Below, in pieces: positions 1 through 8,878 of a DNA stretch of 64,000 bases. The stretch comes from an uncultured Clostridia bacterium (GTDB taxonomy: Bacteria; Bacillota; Clostridia; Oscillospirales; Ruminococcaceae). Positions within the stretch are counted from its first letter, which is position 1, and each line of letters opens with the position of its first letter. The DNA lies in assembly GCA_947586185.1 (NCBI GenBank), contig CANPXN010000007.1:1-64000 (forward strand). The letters are read 5' to 3'. A program made the translations under genes and the position numbers. The notes under the pieces were generated by a model. It worked only from the letters and a program-made list of their open reading frames with translations, did no database searches and had not been told where the DNA came from.

Positions 1-35
1 TTAATGATTTTCAGAAAATCAACGGAGGTATAACG

Positions 36-941
36 ATGATTTATACAGTGACATTTAATCCGGCTTTGGATTATACGGTTTATATAGATAATGTAAAGTC
101 AGGGAAGACGAACCGTTCAGATTCAGAGGGTATTTTTATCGGCGGAAAGGGCATCAATGTGTCAATAGTGCTGAACAATCTTGGAATTGAAAATACCGCT
201 CTTGGATTTATTGCCGGATTTACCGGTGATGAAATTCAAAATCTTATGAATAAATCCGGATGTAAAAGCAATTTTATTAAACTATCGGACGGAATGTCGA
301 GAATCAATATTAAAATTAAATCCGATACCGAAACAGAGATAAATGCATCAGGTCCGACCATACCGTCCGGAAAGCTTGAAGAGCTTTTAGATCGTATTGA
401 TATCCTTAAATCAGGAGATATTCTTGTTCTTGCCGGAAGCATACCTGAATCAATACCGGATACAATATACATGGAGATAATGAAGCGGCTGAGCGGCAGG
501 GATATCCTTATTGCCGTTGATGCTGAAAAAAGTCTTCTTTTAAATGTTCTTGAGTATCATCCGTTCCTTATTAAGCCGAATCATCATGAGCTTGGTGAAA
601 TTTTTGGAGTAAATATTACAAATAATAAAGACGAAGTTATTGAATATGCAAAAAAGCTTCAGAAAAAAGGCGCAAGAAATGTTCTTGTTTCAATGGCAGG
701 GGAGGGCGCTGTTCTGGCTACTGAAAATGGTGAGGTATATAAAATGAATGCCCCGAAGGGAAAGGTAAAAAATTCAGTAGGCGCAGGGGACTCCATGGTT
801 GCAGGATTCCTTGCAGGCTGGATAAACTCAGAGGATTACCTTGAAGCGTTTAAAATGGGGATTTCATCAGGAAGCGCCAGCGCATTTTCAGACAAGCTTG
901 CAGACAGACAGCAGATCATGGATATATACAGAGAGCTATAG
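36..941 (+). CDS. fruK: 1-phosphofructokinase (PfkB family)
   Basis: This 301-residue protein should phosphorylate fructose 1-phosphate to fructose 1,6-bisphosphate in the cytoplasm, following PTS uptake of fructose. The N-terminus (TVTFNPALDYTV) is typical of the 1-phosphofructokinase/tagatose-6-phosphate kinase branch of the PfkB family. The GGKGINVS motif lies at about residues 37-44, and the C-terminal anion-hole/catalytic motif GAGDS lies near residue 250. The length is normal. The start is set by GGAGGT about 8 bases upstream. The HPr-like gene follows after 58 bases, so the two probably serve one fructose PTS operon whose upstream part (regulator or permease) lies outside the window. 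Bases 1-35 are too short to assign to a gene. Confidence 0.93.
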   Translation: MIYTVTFNPALDYTVYIDNVKSGKTNRSDSEGIFIGGKGINVSIVLNNLGIENTALGFIAGFTGDEIQNLMNKSGCKSNFIKLSDGMSRINIKIKSDTETEINASGPTIPSGKLEELLDRIDILKSGDILVLAGSIPESIPDTIYMEIMKRLSGRDILIAVDAEKSLLLNVLEYHPFLIKPNHHELGEIFGVNITNNKDEVIEYAKKLQKKGARNVLVSMAGEGAVLATENGEVYKMNAPKGKVKNSVGAGDSMVAGFLAGWINSEDYLEAFKMGISSGSASAFSDKLADRQQIMDIYREL

Positions 942-999
942 TGAACAACAAAATTACTTTTGCCGTTTACTATATAAATACTTTTCGGAGGAATCTATT

Positions 1000-1257
1000 A
1001 TGAAATCATTTAGCTACGTAATTACAGACCCGGATGGCATTCACGCAAGACCGGCAGGACAGCTTGTAAAGACAGCAGGAAAGTTTCAAAGCAATATTAC
1101 GATCGAAAAGGACGGTAAAGAGGCTGACGCAAAAAGGATATTTGGAATTATGGGACTTGCTGCTAAAAAAGGGCATGAGATCATAATAAAAGCCGATGGC
1201 AGCGACGAAGACGAAGCAATAGAAGAGCTGAAAAGCTTTTTGATTGAAAATATGTGA
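1000..1257 (+). CDS. HPr-family phosphocarrier with Arg at position 46
   Basis: This 85-residue HPr-type phosphocarrier relays phosphate from enzyme I to sugar PTS EIIA proteins. The active-site motif GIHARPAG places the phosphorylatable histidine at residue 15, as in Bacillus subtilis HPr. Aligned without gaps to that protein, position 46, the serine phosphorylated by HPr kinase in Firmicutes, is arginine here (AKRIFGIMGL). The protein may therefore carry phosphate without acting as the CcpA corepressor. The ATG is chosen because CGGAGG lies about 9 bases upstream; an in-frame upstream extension overlaps fruK in another frame and has no family similarity. It lies just after fruK and is followed by a strong terminator. 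Confidence 0.9.
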   Translation: MKSFSYVITDPDGIHARPAGQLVKTAGKFQSNITIEKDGKEADAKRIFGIMGLAAKKGHEIIIKADGSDEDEAIEELKSFLIENM

Positions 1258-1300
1258 AGAAAAAACCGGTATGAATATTCACACCGGTTTTTTGTTATTT
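1258..1300 (+). terminator. Rho-independent terminator after the fruK-HPr unit
   Basis: An 11-bp stem pairs AAAAAACCGGT (1260-1270) with ACCGGTTTTTT (1283-1293) around a 12-base loop, then a T-rich tail. The A-tract on the other side lets it also serve the convergent cyclophilin gene on the minus strand. Confidence 0.85.
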
Positions 1301-1765
1301 TATATACATTTTTTTGATAACCTGAGGAGTAACAGGTTTATCGGAATAATCAACGCTGACTGCGGCTATTTCGTCAACAGTATCCATGCCGTCAATAACC
1401 TTTCCGAAGGCAGCATAGTCGCCGTCGAGATGAGGAGCGTCCTGATGCATTATAAAGAACTGTGAGCCGGCTGAATCAGGCATCATAGACCTTGCCATTG
1501 AAATAACTCCACGGGTGTGTTTTAAATCATTTTTAACACCGTTTGAGGAAAATTCCCCCTTGATCGTCCAGCCTGGACCTCCCATTCCGGTACCCTCCGG
1601 GCATCCTCCCTGAATCATGAATCCTTCAATAACCCTGTGGAAAGTAAGGCCGTCATAAAATCTCTGATTTACAAGCTTTTCAAAGTTTTCGCATGTAATA
1701 GGAGCAATATCCGGATAAAGCTCAAGTTTTATTTCCTTACCGTTTTCCATTTCAATAATAACCAT
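1295..1765 (-). CDS. Cyclophilin-type peptidyl-prolyl cis-trans isomerase
   Basis: This 156-residue cyclophilin catalyses cis-trans isomerisation of prolyl peptide bonds. The family core is complete: FHRVI.GFMIQGG around residues 42-53, GTGMGGPGWTI, the SMARS and SAGSQFFI segments, and AAFGKVIDGMD near the C-terminus. The catalytic arginine of FHRV is present. There is no signal peptide or membrane segment, so it should be cytoplasmic. The start is supported by AGGAGG about 6 bases upstream on the minus strand. It is convergent with the HPr gene and seems to be its own transcription unit. A long palindromic repeat lies immediately upstream. Confidence 0.94.
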   Translation of the reverse strand: MVIIEMENGKEIKLELYPDIAPITCENFEKLVNQRFYDGLTFHRVIEGFMIQGGCPEGTGMGGPGWTIKGEFSSNGVKNDLKHTRGVISMARSMMPDSAGSQFFIMHQDAPHLDGDYAAFGKVIDGMDTVDEIAAVSVDYSDKPVTPQVIKKMYIK

Positions 1766-1796
1766 TGTTAACCTCCTGAATTATGTATTAATTAAA

Positions 1797-1966
1797 GCTT
1801 AGAACTTGTTCTCATAGGATTTGTGCATGGATTTTCGAGCATAATTTTAACGAGGGCAAGGCGAAAAAGCGAAAGCATACTGACGTATGGTGAGCTTTTT
1901 CAACGCAGCACTCGTCAAAATTTGCCGAAAAGACAAGTGCAATATCCTATGAGAATAAGTTCTTAA
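1797..1966. repeat. Long imperfect palindrome (MITE-like element)
   Basis: About 170 bases fold into one long hairpin. The left arm begins AGAACTTGTTCTCATAGGAT and the right arm ends ATCCTATGAGAATAAGTTCT, its near reverse complement. Pairing continues inward with small mismatches and bulges (TTTTCGAGCA with TGCCGAAAA; ATTTTAACGAG with CTCGTCAAAAT; GAAAAAGC with GCTTTTTC). A small inner hairpin at the tip is made of CATAC and GTATG. No ORF fits. The structure looks like a non-autonomous mobile element or a repeated extragenic palindrome. It sits between two minus-strand genes and could also fold in RNA. No target-site duplication can be defined with confidence. Confidence 0.75.
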
Positions 1967-2637
1967 TTATCTGTTCCGTACAGCTGTAGAATATCGTCAA
2001 ATACAGCATAGAATTTTATAGGTATGTGTTTGTCAAGGTGGCATTTGCCGAAAAACCACTTTTCAAAGCGGCATGCCTTAATAATATCCTCAAAGAAAGC
2101 ATGAATTTCAAGCCTCTGGAATACGTCAACGCCAAGGCAGTCTTTAAGCGAGGCCGGCGGCTCATGAGTTATAATAAAATCAACGTTATTGTCATATCTG
2201 CCAAGATTTTGTATTGATTCAATTATTTCTTCATGAGTAGGCTGTTCTTCAACCCACCAGCCCTCAGAGCGTCTGAAGTCAAAATCCTGACTGTGACCTC
2301 CTCCAAAGGTAAATATTTTCTTGCCTTCGATTACATATACCTGACCTCTCATAAGGTGGATGAGGTTTCCGTATATTTTCTGGACCTTGCCTCCATTCCA
2401 TTGTGAAACCTTGTATTTTCTGAGCAGATCGTAGTTTTCATGACATCCGTCTATAAAAGCAATGTTAAACTTCATACTTCCAAGCTTTTTCAAAAGCGAT
2501 CTTTCACGCCTTGAATTATTCCATATGAATCCGAAATCTCCGCAAACGATAAGAGTGTCTCCAGCTTTGAGTTTTTTTAACTGACGGCTTTTAAATCTTT
2601 TATAGTCACCGTGCATATCTCCGGTTATATATATCAA
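1963..2637 (-). CDS. Calcineurin-like metallophosphoesterase
   Basis: This 224-residue protein carries the full metallophosphoesterase metal-binding set: GDMHGD close to the N-terminus, GDFGF, GCHEN in the GNHE position, THEPP and a final GKCHLD histidine motif. Such enzymes hydrolyse phosphomono- or diesters with a two-metal centre; the substrate cannot be told from sequence. The start is taken as TTG at 2637, because AAGGGGG lies 8 bases before it and the protein then begins MIYITGDMHGD, the family's usual start. Translation could begin six codons upstream at another TTG, but that would overlap the ribosome binding site. No neighbour indicates a pathway. Confidence 0.85.
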   Translation of the reverse strand: MIYITGDMHGDYKRFKSRQLKKLKAGDTLIVCGDFGFIWNNSRRERSLLKKLGSMKFNIAFIDGCHENYDLLRKYKVSQWNGGKVQKIYGNLIHLMRGQVYVIEGKKIFTFGGGHSQDFDFRRSEGWWVEEQPTHEEIIESIQNLGRYDNNVDFIITHEPPASLKDCLGVDVFQRLEIHAFFEDIIKACRFEKWFFGKCHLDKHIPIKFYAVFDDILQLYGTDN

Positions 2638-2726
2638 GTTTTCTACCCCCTTCAAGAGTACCTTACTAATTTTAACATAAAAATCCTCTGAGGTAAATAT
2701 ATTTTTAAATTTTTTCTTAAAAAGTA

Positions 2727-2755
2727 TTTAAATATTGAAAAAAATTTGCTATAAT
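2727..2755 (+). promoter_or_regulatory. SigA-type promoter of the DacA-like gene
   Basis: TTTAAA (2727-2732) and a perfect TATAAT (2750-2755) are separated by 17 bases, 35 bases ahead of the start codon at 2790. Confidence 0.6.
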
Positions 2756-2789
2756 AAAAAAGATAAAACTGTTGTTAGGAGAGTTGAAA

Positions 2790-4175
2790 ATGAAAAAAAT
2801 CATTTCCGTTATATCGGCAATGTTAATATATATGTTTTTTGCGTCATCCTATTCAGCTGACGCACTTAGCTTTGAGCCTGATTTTGAATTAAACAGCAAA
2901 TCGGGCATGCTTATTAACCTCGATACAAAAGAGGTTATTTATGAAAAAAATGCGGACTCCGAGCAGATGCCCGCTTCACTGGTTGATATTATGACAGCAG
3001 TAGTTGTTCTTGAAAACTGTGAGGATATTGACGGAACAACCATAGCTGCTGATAAAAAGCTATATGAGGAATTTCCAGATTATGAATATCAGAACGACCT
3101 CAGGTATGCCGATATATATGACGGCGATGTTTTGTCTGTAAAGGATTATCTCTATGCTCTTATGCTCACATCCTCATGCGAAGCTGCGAATATACTTGCC
3201 TATCATTTCGGTAATGAAAATATATCAAATTTTGTAGAAATGATGAATGCAAAAGCAGAGGAAATAGGCGCATCTCATACTGTATTTGCAAATCCTCACG
3301 GACTTTATGACGGAAAGCAGGTCACAACTGCCAGGGATATGGCTTTGATCACTGAGTATGCCCTGAGCGTCCCTATGTTTGAGGAAATTGCAACAGCCGG
3401 AGAATATGAAGTAAATCCTGTTTCAGCTTCAAGCGCTCATGAGGGTACATGGAAGTGGACTCATTCAAACATAATTATGAGCGCTTCCAGTAACTTCTAC
3501 ATGGATGGCGTTAAGGGCATAAAGACAGGCAACCTACAGCTTGGCGGTAGAAATATTATTTCTATGGGTTCGTCAAGCGGTATAAGTTATCTTGTGGTAT
3601 TGATGAACGCTGACTTTTACGATGAAAACAATGAAGCTCGTTATTATCATATTGATGACGCATGCAAGCTTTTTGAGTGGGCTTTTGAGCATTTTAGCTA
3701 TAAGACTCTGCTTCCGGAGGATGAAGAGCTTGGAGAGATCGAAGTTAAAAATGCTGAAGGCAACGGCTATGTTCTTGTAAAGCCTAAAACAGAATTTTCT
3801 ACCCTTTGGTATGACGATATTGATGTTACAGCTATAAAAAGAACAACTGTTCTTGAGGAAGGTATTACAGCTCCAGTAAAGAAAGGCGAGAAGCTTGGTG
3901 AAATCGAGCTAAAGCTTGGTGATGAAGTTATAGCTCATGTTGACCTTGTTGCTTCAAGCAATGTTGAAAAATCCTTTATGAAGTTCAATATGGCTTCTGC
4001 GAAGGCATATTTCAGTTCATCATTATTTGCGGCGGCCATTATAACAGGCGTGATACTTACCCTGATTTATTTCTTTATATGCCTTTATGCGTTTGTCAGA
4101 GCCAAAAAAAGGCCAAGTGCTGTACTGAAAAAGCAAGGTGTTTTAATGACTCTTCATAAGGGGAAAAAGAGATAA
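2790..4175 (+). CDS. D-alanyl-D-alanine carboxypeptidase homologue (S11) lacking the SxxK lysine
   Basis: This 461-residue protein has an N-terminal signal segment (about residues 1-25), a peptidase S11 (DacA/PBP5-like) domain and a C-terminal membrane helix near residues 410-435 followed by basic residues. The family trims the terminal D-Ala of peptidoglycan. Here the active-site SxxK motif reads S63-L-V-D66, so the catalytic lysine is aspartate (codon GAT). The second motif is S128-S-C130 rather than SxN; an SxC form is known in the Streptomyces K15 enzyme. The third motif, KTGN, is intact. The protein is thus probably inactive or strongly altered as a penicillin-binding enzyme while keeping its fold. 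ATG at 2790 is preceded by AGGAGA; an upstream TTG is unlikely. Confidence 0.85.
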   Translation: MKKIISVISAMLIYMFFASSYSADALSFEPDFELNSKSGMLINLDTKEVIYEKNADSEQMPASLVDIMTAVVVLENCEDIDGTTIAADKKLYEEFPDYEYQNDLRYADIYDGDVLSVKDYLYALMLTSSCEAANILAYHFGNENISNFVEMMNAKAEEIGASHTVFANPHGLYDGKQVTTARDMALITEYALSVPMFEEIATAGEYEVNPVSASSAHEGTWKWTHSNIIMSASSNFYMDGVKGIKTGNLQLGGRNIISMGSSSGISYLVVLMNADFYDENNEARYYHIDDACKLFEWAFEHFSYKTLLPEDEELGEIEVKNAEGNGYVLVKPKTEFSTLWYDDIDVTAIKRTTVLEEGITAPVKKGEKLGEIELKLGDEVIAHVDLVASSNVEKSFMKFNMASAKAYFSSSLFAAAIITGVILTLIYFFICLYAFVRAKKRPSAVLKKQGVLMTLHKGKKR

Positions 4176-4176
4176 T

Positions 4177-4213
4177 ATAAGCTGTTTTACGGCTTTTTTA
4201 AAACGCTGCTTAT
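4177..4213. terminator. Bidirectional hairpin between convergent genes
   Basis: ATAAGC...GCTTAT encloses GTTTTA...TTAAAAC, giving an interrupted stem with T-runs on both strands. It lies between the DacA-like gene and hemW, overlapping the hemW stop codon. Confidence 0.5.
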
Positions 4214-5295
4214 ATCAATGATGAAATTATGCTGTTTGAAATCAGAAATCCCTTTGCTGTAAGGGACAGTACATCATCTTTGATTTCAATAAGTTCATTT
4301 TTCAGCATTTCTTTTCCCAGTCTTTGCAGCTTTTTATCGAGTTCCGGAAAATCGCTTATTTTGATTCCTTTCTTTAGCCTTAAACCAAGCATAAGTCTTT
4401 CCTCATAAGAACCGGGGTTGTCATCAGTAATAATATAGCCTGCATTTTCAGATGAAGTGAATTTTTCAAGGTTTATGTCGGAAGTGTATCTTTTCCCATT
4501 GAAATATGAATGGGCGGACGGTCCTATACCGATATATTCCTTGCACTGCCAGTATTTATTGTTGTGTATGCTCTCAAATCCGGGTCTTGCAAAATTTGAA
4601 ATTTCATATTGAGCAAAGCCGTTTGAATTTAGGTGCTCCACCATGAATAAATACATATCCGCATAAGCGTCCTCATCAGGAAGTCTGCTTATAATGCTCT
4701 CACAGTTAAAAGGCGTGTTCTCCTCAATTTTAAGCATATAGGAAGAAATGTGCTGGATAGGAAGCTTCACAAGAGTATTTATTGAGTTTCGCAGCGAGCT
4801 GATAGTTTGTCCTTCAAGACCAATCATGAGATCACATGAAATATTTTCAAAGCCTGCTCTTGCAGCATTTTCTATAGTTTCAAGGGAATTTTTCCAGCTG
4901 TGTTTTCTTCCCAGGAATGCAAGCTCCTTATCATTACAGGACTGAACTCCTATTGAAAGTCTGTTAATGCCCATATTGTGGTATGCAGAAAGCTTGTTAT
5001 AATTAACTATTTTAGGATTGACCTCAATCGTTGTTTCAAGAGATTTTACACTAAAATGACTGTACAGAGCATTTAGTATTTCCTCAATATATTTTTCCGG
5101 TATAAGAGAAGGCGTACCTCCTCCGAAATAGATAGTATCAACTGCTGTTCGGTAGGGGTACGCCATTATTCTGCGTATAACAGCGTCCTTATATGATTTT
5201 ACAAGTTCAGATGAATATTTTTCGGAGTAAAAATCACAGTATGGACACTTTGCCGCACAGAACGGAACATGAATATAAACGCCGACAGGGGTCAT
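4210..5295 (-). CDS. hemW: Radical SAM heme chaperone HemW
   Basis: This 361-residue radical SAM protein has the cluster motif CAAKCPYCDF at residues 13-22, whose three cysteines bind the [4Fe-4S] cluster. The HNxxYW motif typical of HemW is present (HNNKYW), followed by the EYIGIGPSAHS segment. HemW proteins are related to anaerobic coproporphyrinogen oxidase HemN but bind heme and deliver it to respiratory proteins, so annotation as a HemN-type oxidase would be wrong. The C-terminal HemN-like winged domain is present. Its start overlaps the stop of the upstream zinc-ribbon gene by four bases, so the two are translationally coupled. Confidence 0.92.
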   Translation of the reverse strand: MTPVGVYIHVPFCAAKCPYCDFYSEKYSSELVKSYKDAVIRRIMAYPYRTAVDTIYFGGGTPSLIPEKYIEEILNALYSHFSVKSLETTIEVNPKIVNYNKLSAYHNMGINRLSIGVQSCNDKELAFLGRKHSWKNSLETIENAARAGFENISCDLMIGLEGQTISSLRNSINTLVKLPIQHISSYMLKIEENTPFNCESIISRLPDEDAYADMYLFMVEHLNSNGFAQYEISNFARPGFESIHNNKYWQCKEYIGIGPSAHSYFNGKRYTSDINLEKFTSSENAGYIITDDNPGSYEERLMLGLRLKKGIKISDFPELDKKLQRLGKEMLKNELIEIKDDVLSLTAKGFLISNSIISSLI

Positions 5296-5609
5296 AGGTC
5301 GTTCCTGAGGCTTTCTGTAAGGGGATAGAACAGAGCATCAAAGAGCCTGTTCAGAATGAATCCGGCTGCAAGAAATCCGAACATTGTGTAAAAGCTTTTT
5401 CCAAGAGGCAGCTTTATATATGAAACTGCAACACAGATAAATACAATAAGATCAACAATACAGTGAAAGATAGCCGACTGCATGCCGTTTGTACAGTGCT
5501 TTCCGCATTCAGGGCAGATAACGCCTTTGGACTTAGGAGTTCCCGCAAAGGCCTTTTTAAGCGGAGAAATAGTTGCATTGCCGCAGTGAGGACAAGTATA
5601 TTTTTTCAT
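5292..5609 (-). CDS. Zinc-ribbon membrane protein, function unknown
   Basis: This 105-residue protein starts with a zinc-ribbon of two CxxC pairs (CPHC at residues 5-8, CPEC near residue 33) and then has two hydrophobic segments at about residues 47-65 and 70-88. It should be a small inner-membrane protein with the zinc knuckle in the cytoplasm. It lies between lepA and hemW on the same strand, 14 bases after lepA, in an apparent lepA-hemW operon. Small zinc-ribbon membrane proteins of this layout occur widely in Clostridia without assigned function; none is assigned here. Confidence 0.75.
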   Translation of the reverse strand: MKKYTCPHCGNATISPLKKAFAGTPKSKGVICPECGKHCTNGMQSAIFHCIVDLIVFICVAVSYIKLPLGKSFYTMFGFLAAGFILNRLFDALFYPLTESLRNDL

Positions 5610-5623
5610 AATAAAATCCTTTC

Positions 5624-7426
5624 TTATTCGTCAAGCTTGAGTACTGACATAAACGCTTCCTGAGGAACTTCCACAGTTCCCAGCTGACGCATGCGCTTTT
5701 TACCCTCTTTCTGCTTTTCAAGAAGCTTTTTCTTACGGGTAATATCACCGCCGTAGCATTTTGCAAGAACATCTTTTCTCATAGCCTTAACAGTTTCACG
5801 AGCAATGATTTTTCCGCCGACAGCAGCCTGTATCGGTATTTCAAACATTTGACGAGGTATATTTTCCTTGAGCTTTTCAACAAGCTTTCTTGCTCTTGAA
5901 TATGCCTTGTCAACATGTACGATAAAGGACAGAGCGTCAACAATGTCGCCGTTAAGGAGAACGTCAAGCTTTACGAGCTTAGAAGGTGCATATCCCAGCA
6001 TTTCATAGTCAAAGGAGGCATAGCCCTTTGTTCTCGATTTCAAAGCGTCAAAGAAGTCATAGACGATTTCATTCAAAGGAAGCTCATAATGAAGAGTTAC
6101 TCTTGTTTCATCAATATATTTCATGTCTTTGAAAGTACCTCGCCGTTCCTGACAAAGCTCCATTATATTTCCTACATAGTCGCTTGGCGCAAGAACCTCT
6201 GCCTTTACCATAGGCTCTTCTGCTTCCGCAAGAATTGACGGATCAGGATAGTTTGTCGGATTGTCTATGAAGACCGTTTCTCCGTTTGTAAGCTTAACCT
6301 TATAAATAACGGATGGAGCTGTAGTGATAAGATCAAGGTTATATTCACGCTCAAGTCTTTCCTGAATTATTTCCATATGGAGCAGTCCTAAAAATCCGCA
6401 TCTGAAACCGAATCCAAGAGCGATCGACGTTTCAGGTTCAAAGGAAAGAGAAGCGTCGTTAAGCTGTAGCTTTTCAAGAGCTTCACGGAGATCGCCGTAC
6501 TTAGCGCCGTCAGCCGGATAAATACCTGAATAAACCATAGGATTTACTTTTCTGTATCCCGGCAGAGCCTCATCGCATGGAATATCTGCATTTGTTACCG
6601 TGTCTCCGACTCTTGTATCGCCTATACTTTTGATCGAAGCGGAAATATATCCTACTTCTCCGGCACTCAGAGAGCCTGTGTTAATATGGTTGTTTGCGTC
6701 CATATAGCCGGCTTCTACAACATTGAAAACAGCGCCGGTTGCCATAAGTTTTATATTGTCGCCGACCTTAACCTGTCCTTCTTTAACTCTGACATATATA
6801 ATTACGCCCTTATAAGCGTCGTAATAGCTATCAAAAATAAGAGCTTTAAGCGGCTTTTCCGGGTCTCCGTTTGGTGCAGGAACATCTGTAACGATCTTTT
6901 CCAGTACTTCTTCTATATTTATTCCGGCTTTAGCGGAAATTTTAGGTGCGTCCATTGCCGGTATTCCAATAACGCTCTCTATTTCTTCGCAGACTCTTTC
7001 AGGATCCGCTGACGGAAGATCAATTTTATTTATTACCGGTACGACCTCAAGGTCATGCTCTATAGCAAGGTATGTGTTTGCAAGAGTCTGCGCCTCAATG
7101 CCTTGGGATGCGTCCACAACGAGTATAGCGCCCTCGCATGCCGCCAGAGAACGTGATACTTCGTAGTTGAAGTCAACGTGTCCGGGTGTATCGATCAAGT
7201 TAAAGACATATTCCTTTCCGTCCATGGCCTTATAATTTAGATGCACTGCACGAGCCTTTATAGTAATGCCTCTTTCACGTTCTATATCCATGTTGTCAAG
7301 AAGCTGTTCTTCCATATCACGTTCTGCAACCGTATAGGTCTTTTCAAGAATACGGTCTGCAAGAGTTGATTTACCATGGTCTATATGAGCAATAATACAA
7401 AAATTACGTATGTTTTCTGTTGACAA
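5624..7426 (-). CDS. lepA: Elongation factor 4 (LepA)
   Basis: This 600-residue translational GTPase acts on ribosomes stalled or mispositioned under stress and influences ribosome biogenesis. The G domain shows the P-loop [10 protein letters not shown], switch-[10 protein letters not shown] and NKID. The EF-4-specific C-terminal region with [41 protein letters not shown] and [19 protein letters not shown] segments is complete. The length is the family's usual. The start codon is TTG, supported by GGAGGT 8 bases upstream. The zinc-ribbon gene and hemW follow on the same strand. Confidence 0.97.
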   Translation of the reverse strand: MSTENIRNFCIIAHIDHGKSTLADRILEKTYTVAERDMEEQLLDNMDIERERGITIKARAVHLNYKAMDGKEYVFNLIDTPGHVDFNYEVSRSLAACEGAILVVDASQGIEAQTLANTYLAIEHDLEVVPVINKIDLPSADPERVCEEIESVIGIPAMDAPKISAKAGINIEEVLEKIVTDVPAPNGDPEKPLKALIFDSYYDAYKGVIIYVRVKEGQVKVGDNIKLMATGAVFNVVEAGYMDANNHINTGSLSAGEVGYISASIKSIGDTRVGDTVTNADIPCDEALPGYRKVNPMVYSGIYPADGAKYGDLREALEKLQLNDASLSFEPETSIALGFGFRCGFLGLLHMEIIQERLEREYNLDLITTAPSVIYKVKLTNGETVFIDNPTNYPDPSILAEAEEPMVKAEVLAPSDYVGNIMELCQERRGTFKDMKYIDETRVTLHYELPLNEIVYDFFDALKSRTKGYASFDYEMLGYAPSKLVKLDVLLNGDIVDALSFIVHVDKAYSRARKLVEKLKENIPRQMFEIPIQAAVGGKIIARETVKAMRKDVLAKCYGGDITRKKKLLEKQKEGKKRMRQLGTVEVPQEAFMSVLKLDE

Positions 7427-7469
7427 AGTCAGTACCTCCGTTGAATTAGTTAATAGCTATATCATCTGT

Positions 7470-7546
7470 GATATAACTGTCCGATATGCAGGGAGCAAAT
7501 CTTTGATTTGCGTATCTGCAAGGACATTTAAATAATTTATAATAAA
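7470..7546. repeat. Inverted-repeat copy 1 flanking the fic gene
   Basis: A 77-base element whose reverse complement recurs at 8920-8996 with five mismatches (72 of 77 identical). It is itself an imperfect palindrome: TGTCC, TGCAG and GCAAATC pair with GATTTGC, CTGCA and GGACA around a TTT loop, with short unpaired spacers. It lies between divergent lepA and fic. Confidence 0.85.
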
Positions 7547-7596
7547 TGCTTGCATTTATTATATCATATTAACAGCACTTTGTAAATAAAGGCAGA

Positions 7597-7625
7597 TTGA
7601 AATTTCATTCATAAAATGCTATAAT
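7597..7625 (+). promoter_or_regulatory. SigA-type promoter of the fic gene
   Basis: TTGAAA (7597-7602), 17 bases, then perfect TATAAT (7620-7625). Transcription would begin near 7632, which rules out the ATG codons at 7624 and 7630 and supports the start at 7642 with a leader of about ten bases. The promoter lies inside the inverted-repeat-bounded segment. Confidence 0.75.
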
Positions 7626-7641
7626 GATAATGGGTGATAAT

Positions 7642-8868
7642 ATGTCATATGAGCTTTTAAGCAAGCTTTATTATAAATCAGGAGAAAAATATCATGAGGA
7701 ATGTATAAACAGACGCAACTCAGTCAGTGCTGTAAGGCTTCCTCTTACTATACATGACAATGAGGTCTTTTATGTAAATACAAATGAAATGATGCTTTTG
7801 CAGGAGAGAATTTATCTTAAAACAGTAAAGCTTCGTTCACTGTCCGAGCGCCTACCGAGTGCTGCAAGATATTTCTGTATGAGGCACTGCCTTCTTGAGG
7901 AGGTATGCATAACAAACAACATTGAAGGAGTATCAAGCAACAGAAATGAGCTGAGTGAGCTTTACCGGAATATAAATAATCAAAACAGCAAGGCCAGATT
8001 TAAGGGACTGATGCTAAAATATTTAAAGCTTACGGATCACAGCCATGTTATACCGCTTAGAAACAGCCGTGATCTCAGGAATCTTTACAATGAGATAATT
8101 CTTCCTGAAATTTCTCCTGAGGATATTCCTGACGGAGAAATATTCAGAAAAGCGTCAGTATCAGTTATGACCGTTACTGACAGAGAATGCCATACCGGAG
8201 TTCACGGCGAGAAAAATATTATTATGCACGTAGATAATATGCTTGGAATATTGCGCAGCAGGACTATTCCGTCCCTTGTTCAGATAGCTGTAATCCACTA
8301 TTATTTTGGCTATATACATCCTTTTTATGATGGCAATGGAAGAATGAGCCGCTTTATAAGCAGCTATTTGATAGGTAGGGTCCTGAATCCTCTTGTTTCC
8401 TATAGGCTTTCTTATACTATACAGGAAAGAAAAAGAGAGTATTATAAAGCCTTTGACGACTGCAATAACACAAAGAATTTTGGGGATATAACAAGCTTTA
8501 TTATAATGTTTCTTGATATAATTTGTTCAGCAGTTTATGAGCTTACGGAAAAGCTTGAAAGAATAACCTCAATGCTTGACTATTTCTGGATATGTATATC
8601 CAGAATATTCCCTCAGAATTCAAGGCACAAGTCGGTATTATTTATACTGGTGCAGAGCACTTTATTTGACAACGAAAGCCTTGATACAGAAGCGGTTTCT
8701 TCTGCCTCCGGAATACCTGAGTCTTCTGTAAGGATGATTTTAAAAGAGCTTTCCGGAATAGGCGTTCCTTTGTCTGTTCAGAAATCAGGACGCAGAAATG
8801 TATATAAGCTTAAAATGCCTGAATTTGAGGTGTTCTGTAAAGGCTTCAGGCAGGAAAAGCTGCCGTAA
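7642..8868 (+). CDS. Fic-domain protein with N-terminal inhibitory motif and C-terminal winged helix
   Basis: This 408-residue protein carries the Fic motif HPFYDGNGRMSR (about residues 226-237) with catalytic histidine and phosphate-binding GNGR, so AMPylation or a related nucleotide transfer to a protein is likely. An inhibitory (S/T)xxxE(G/N) motif occurs before the domain as TNNIEG (residues 91-96), the arrangement of self-inhibited class II Fic proteins. The last 75 or so residues resemble a winged helix-turn-helix, as in chromosomal Fic proteins that may bind DNA. GGGTGAT precedes the chosen ATG. The gene is bracketed by two inverted 77-bp repeats and unrelated to its neighbours lepA and cbiC, which suggests insertion as a unit. 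The target is unknown. Confidence 0.88.
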   Translation: MSYELLSKLYYKSGEKYHEECINRRNSVSAVRLPLTIHDNEVFYVNTNEMMLLQERIYLKTVKLRSLSERLPSAARYFCMRHCLLEEVCITNNIEGVSSNRNELSELYRNINNQNSKARFKGLMLKYLKLTDHSHVIPLRNSRDLRNLYNEIILPEISPEDIPDGEIFRKASVSVMTVTDRECHTGVHGEKNIIMHVDNMLGILRSRTIPSLVQIAVIHYYFGYIHPFYDGNGRMSRFISSYLIGRVLNPLVSYRLSYTIQERKREYYKAFDDCNNTKNFGDITSFIIMFLDIICSAVYELTEKLERITSMLDYFWICISRIFPQNSRHKSVLFILVQSTLFDNESLDTEAVSSASGIPESSVRMILKELSGIGVPLSVQKSGRRNVYKLKMPEFEVFCKGFRQEKLP

Positions 8869-8878
8869 ACCCTATTAT

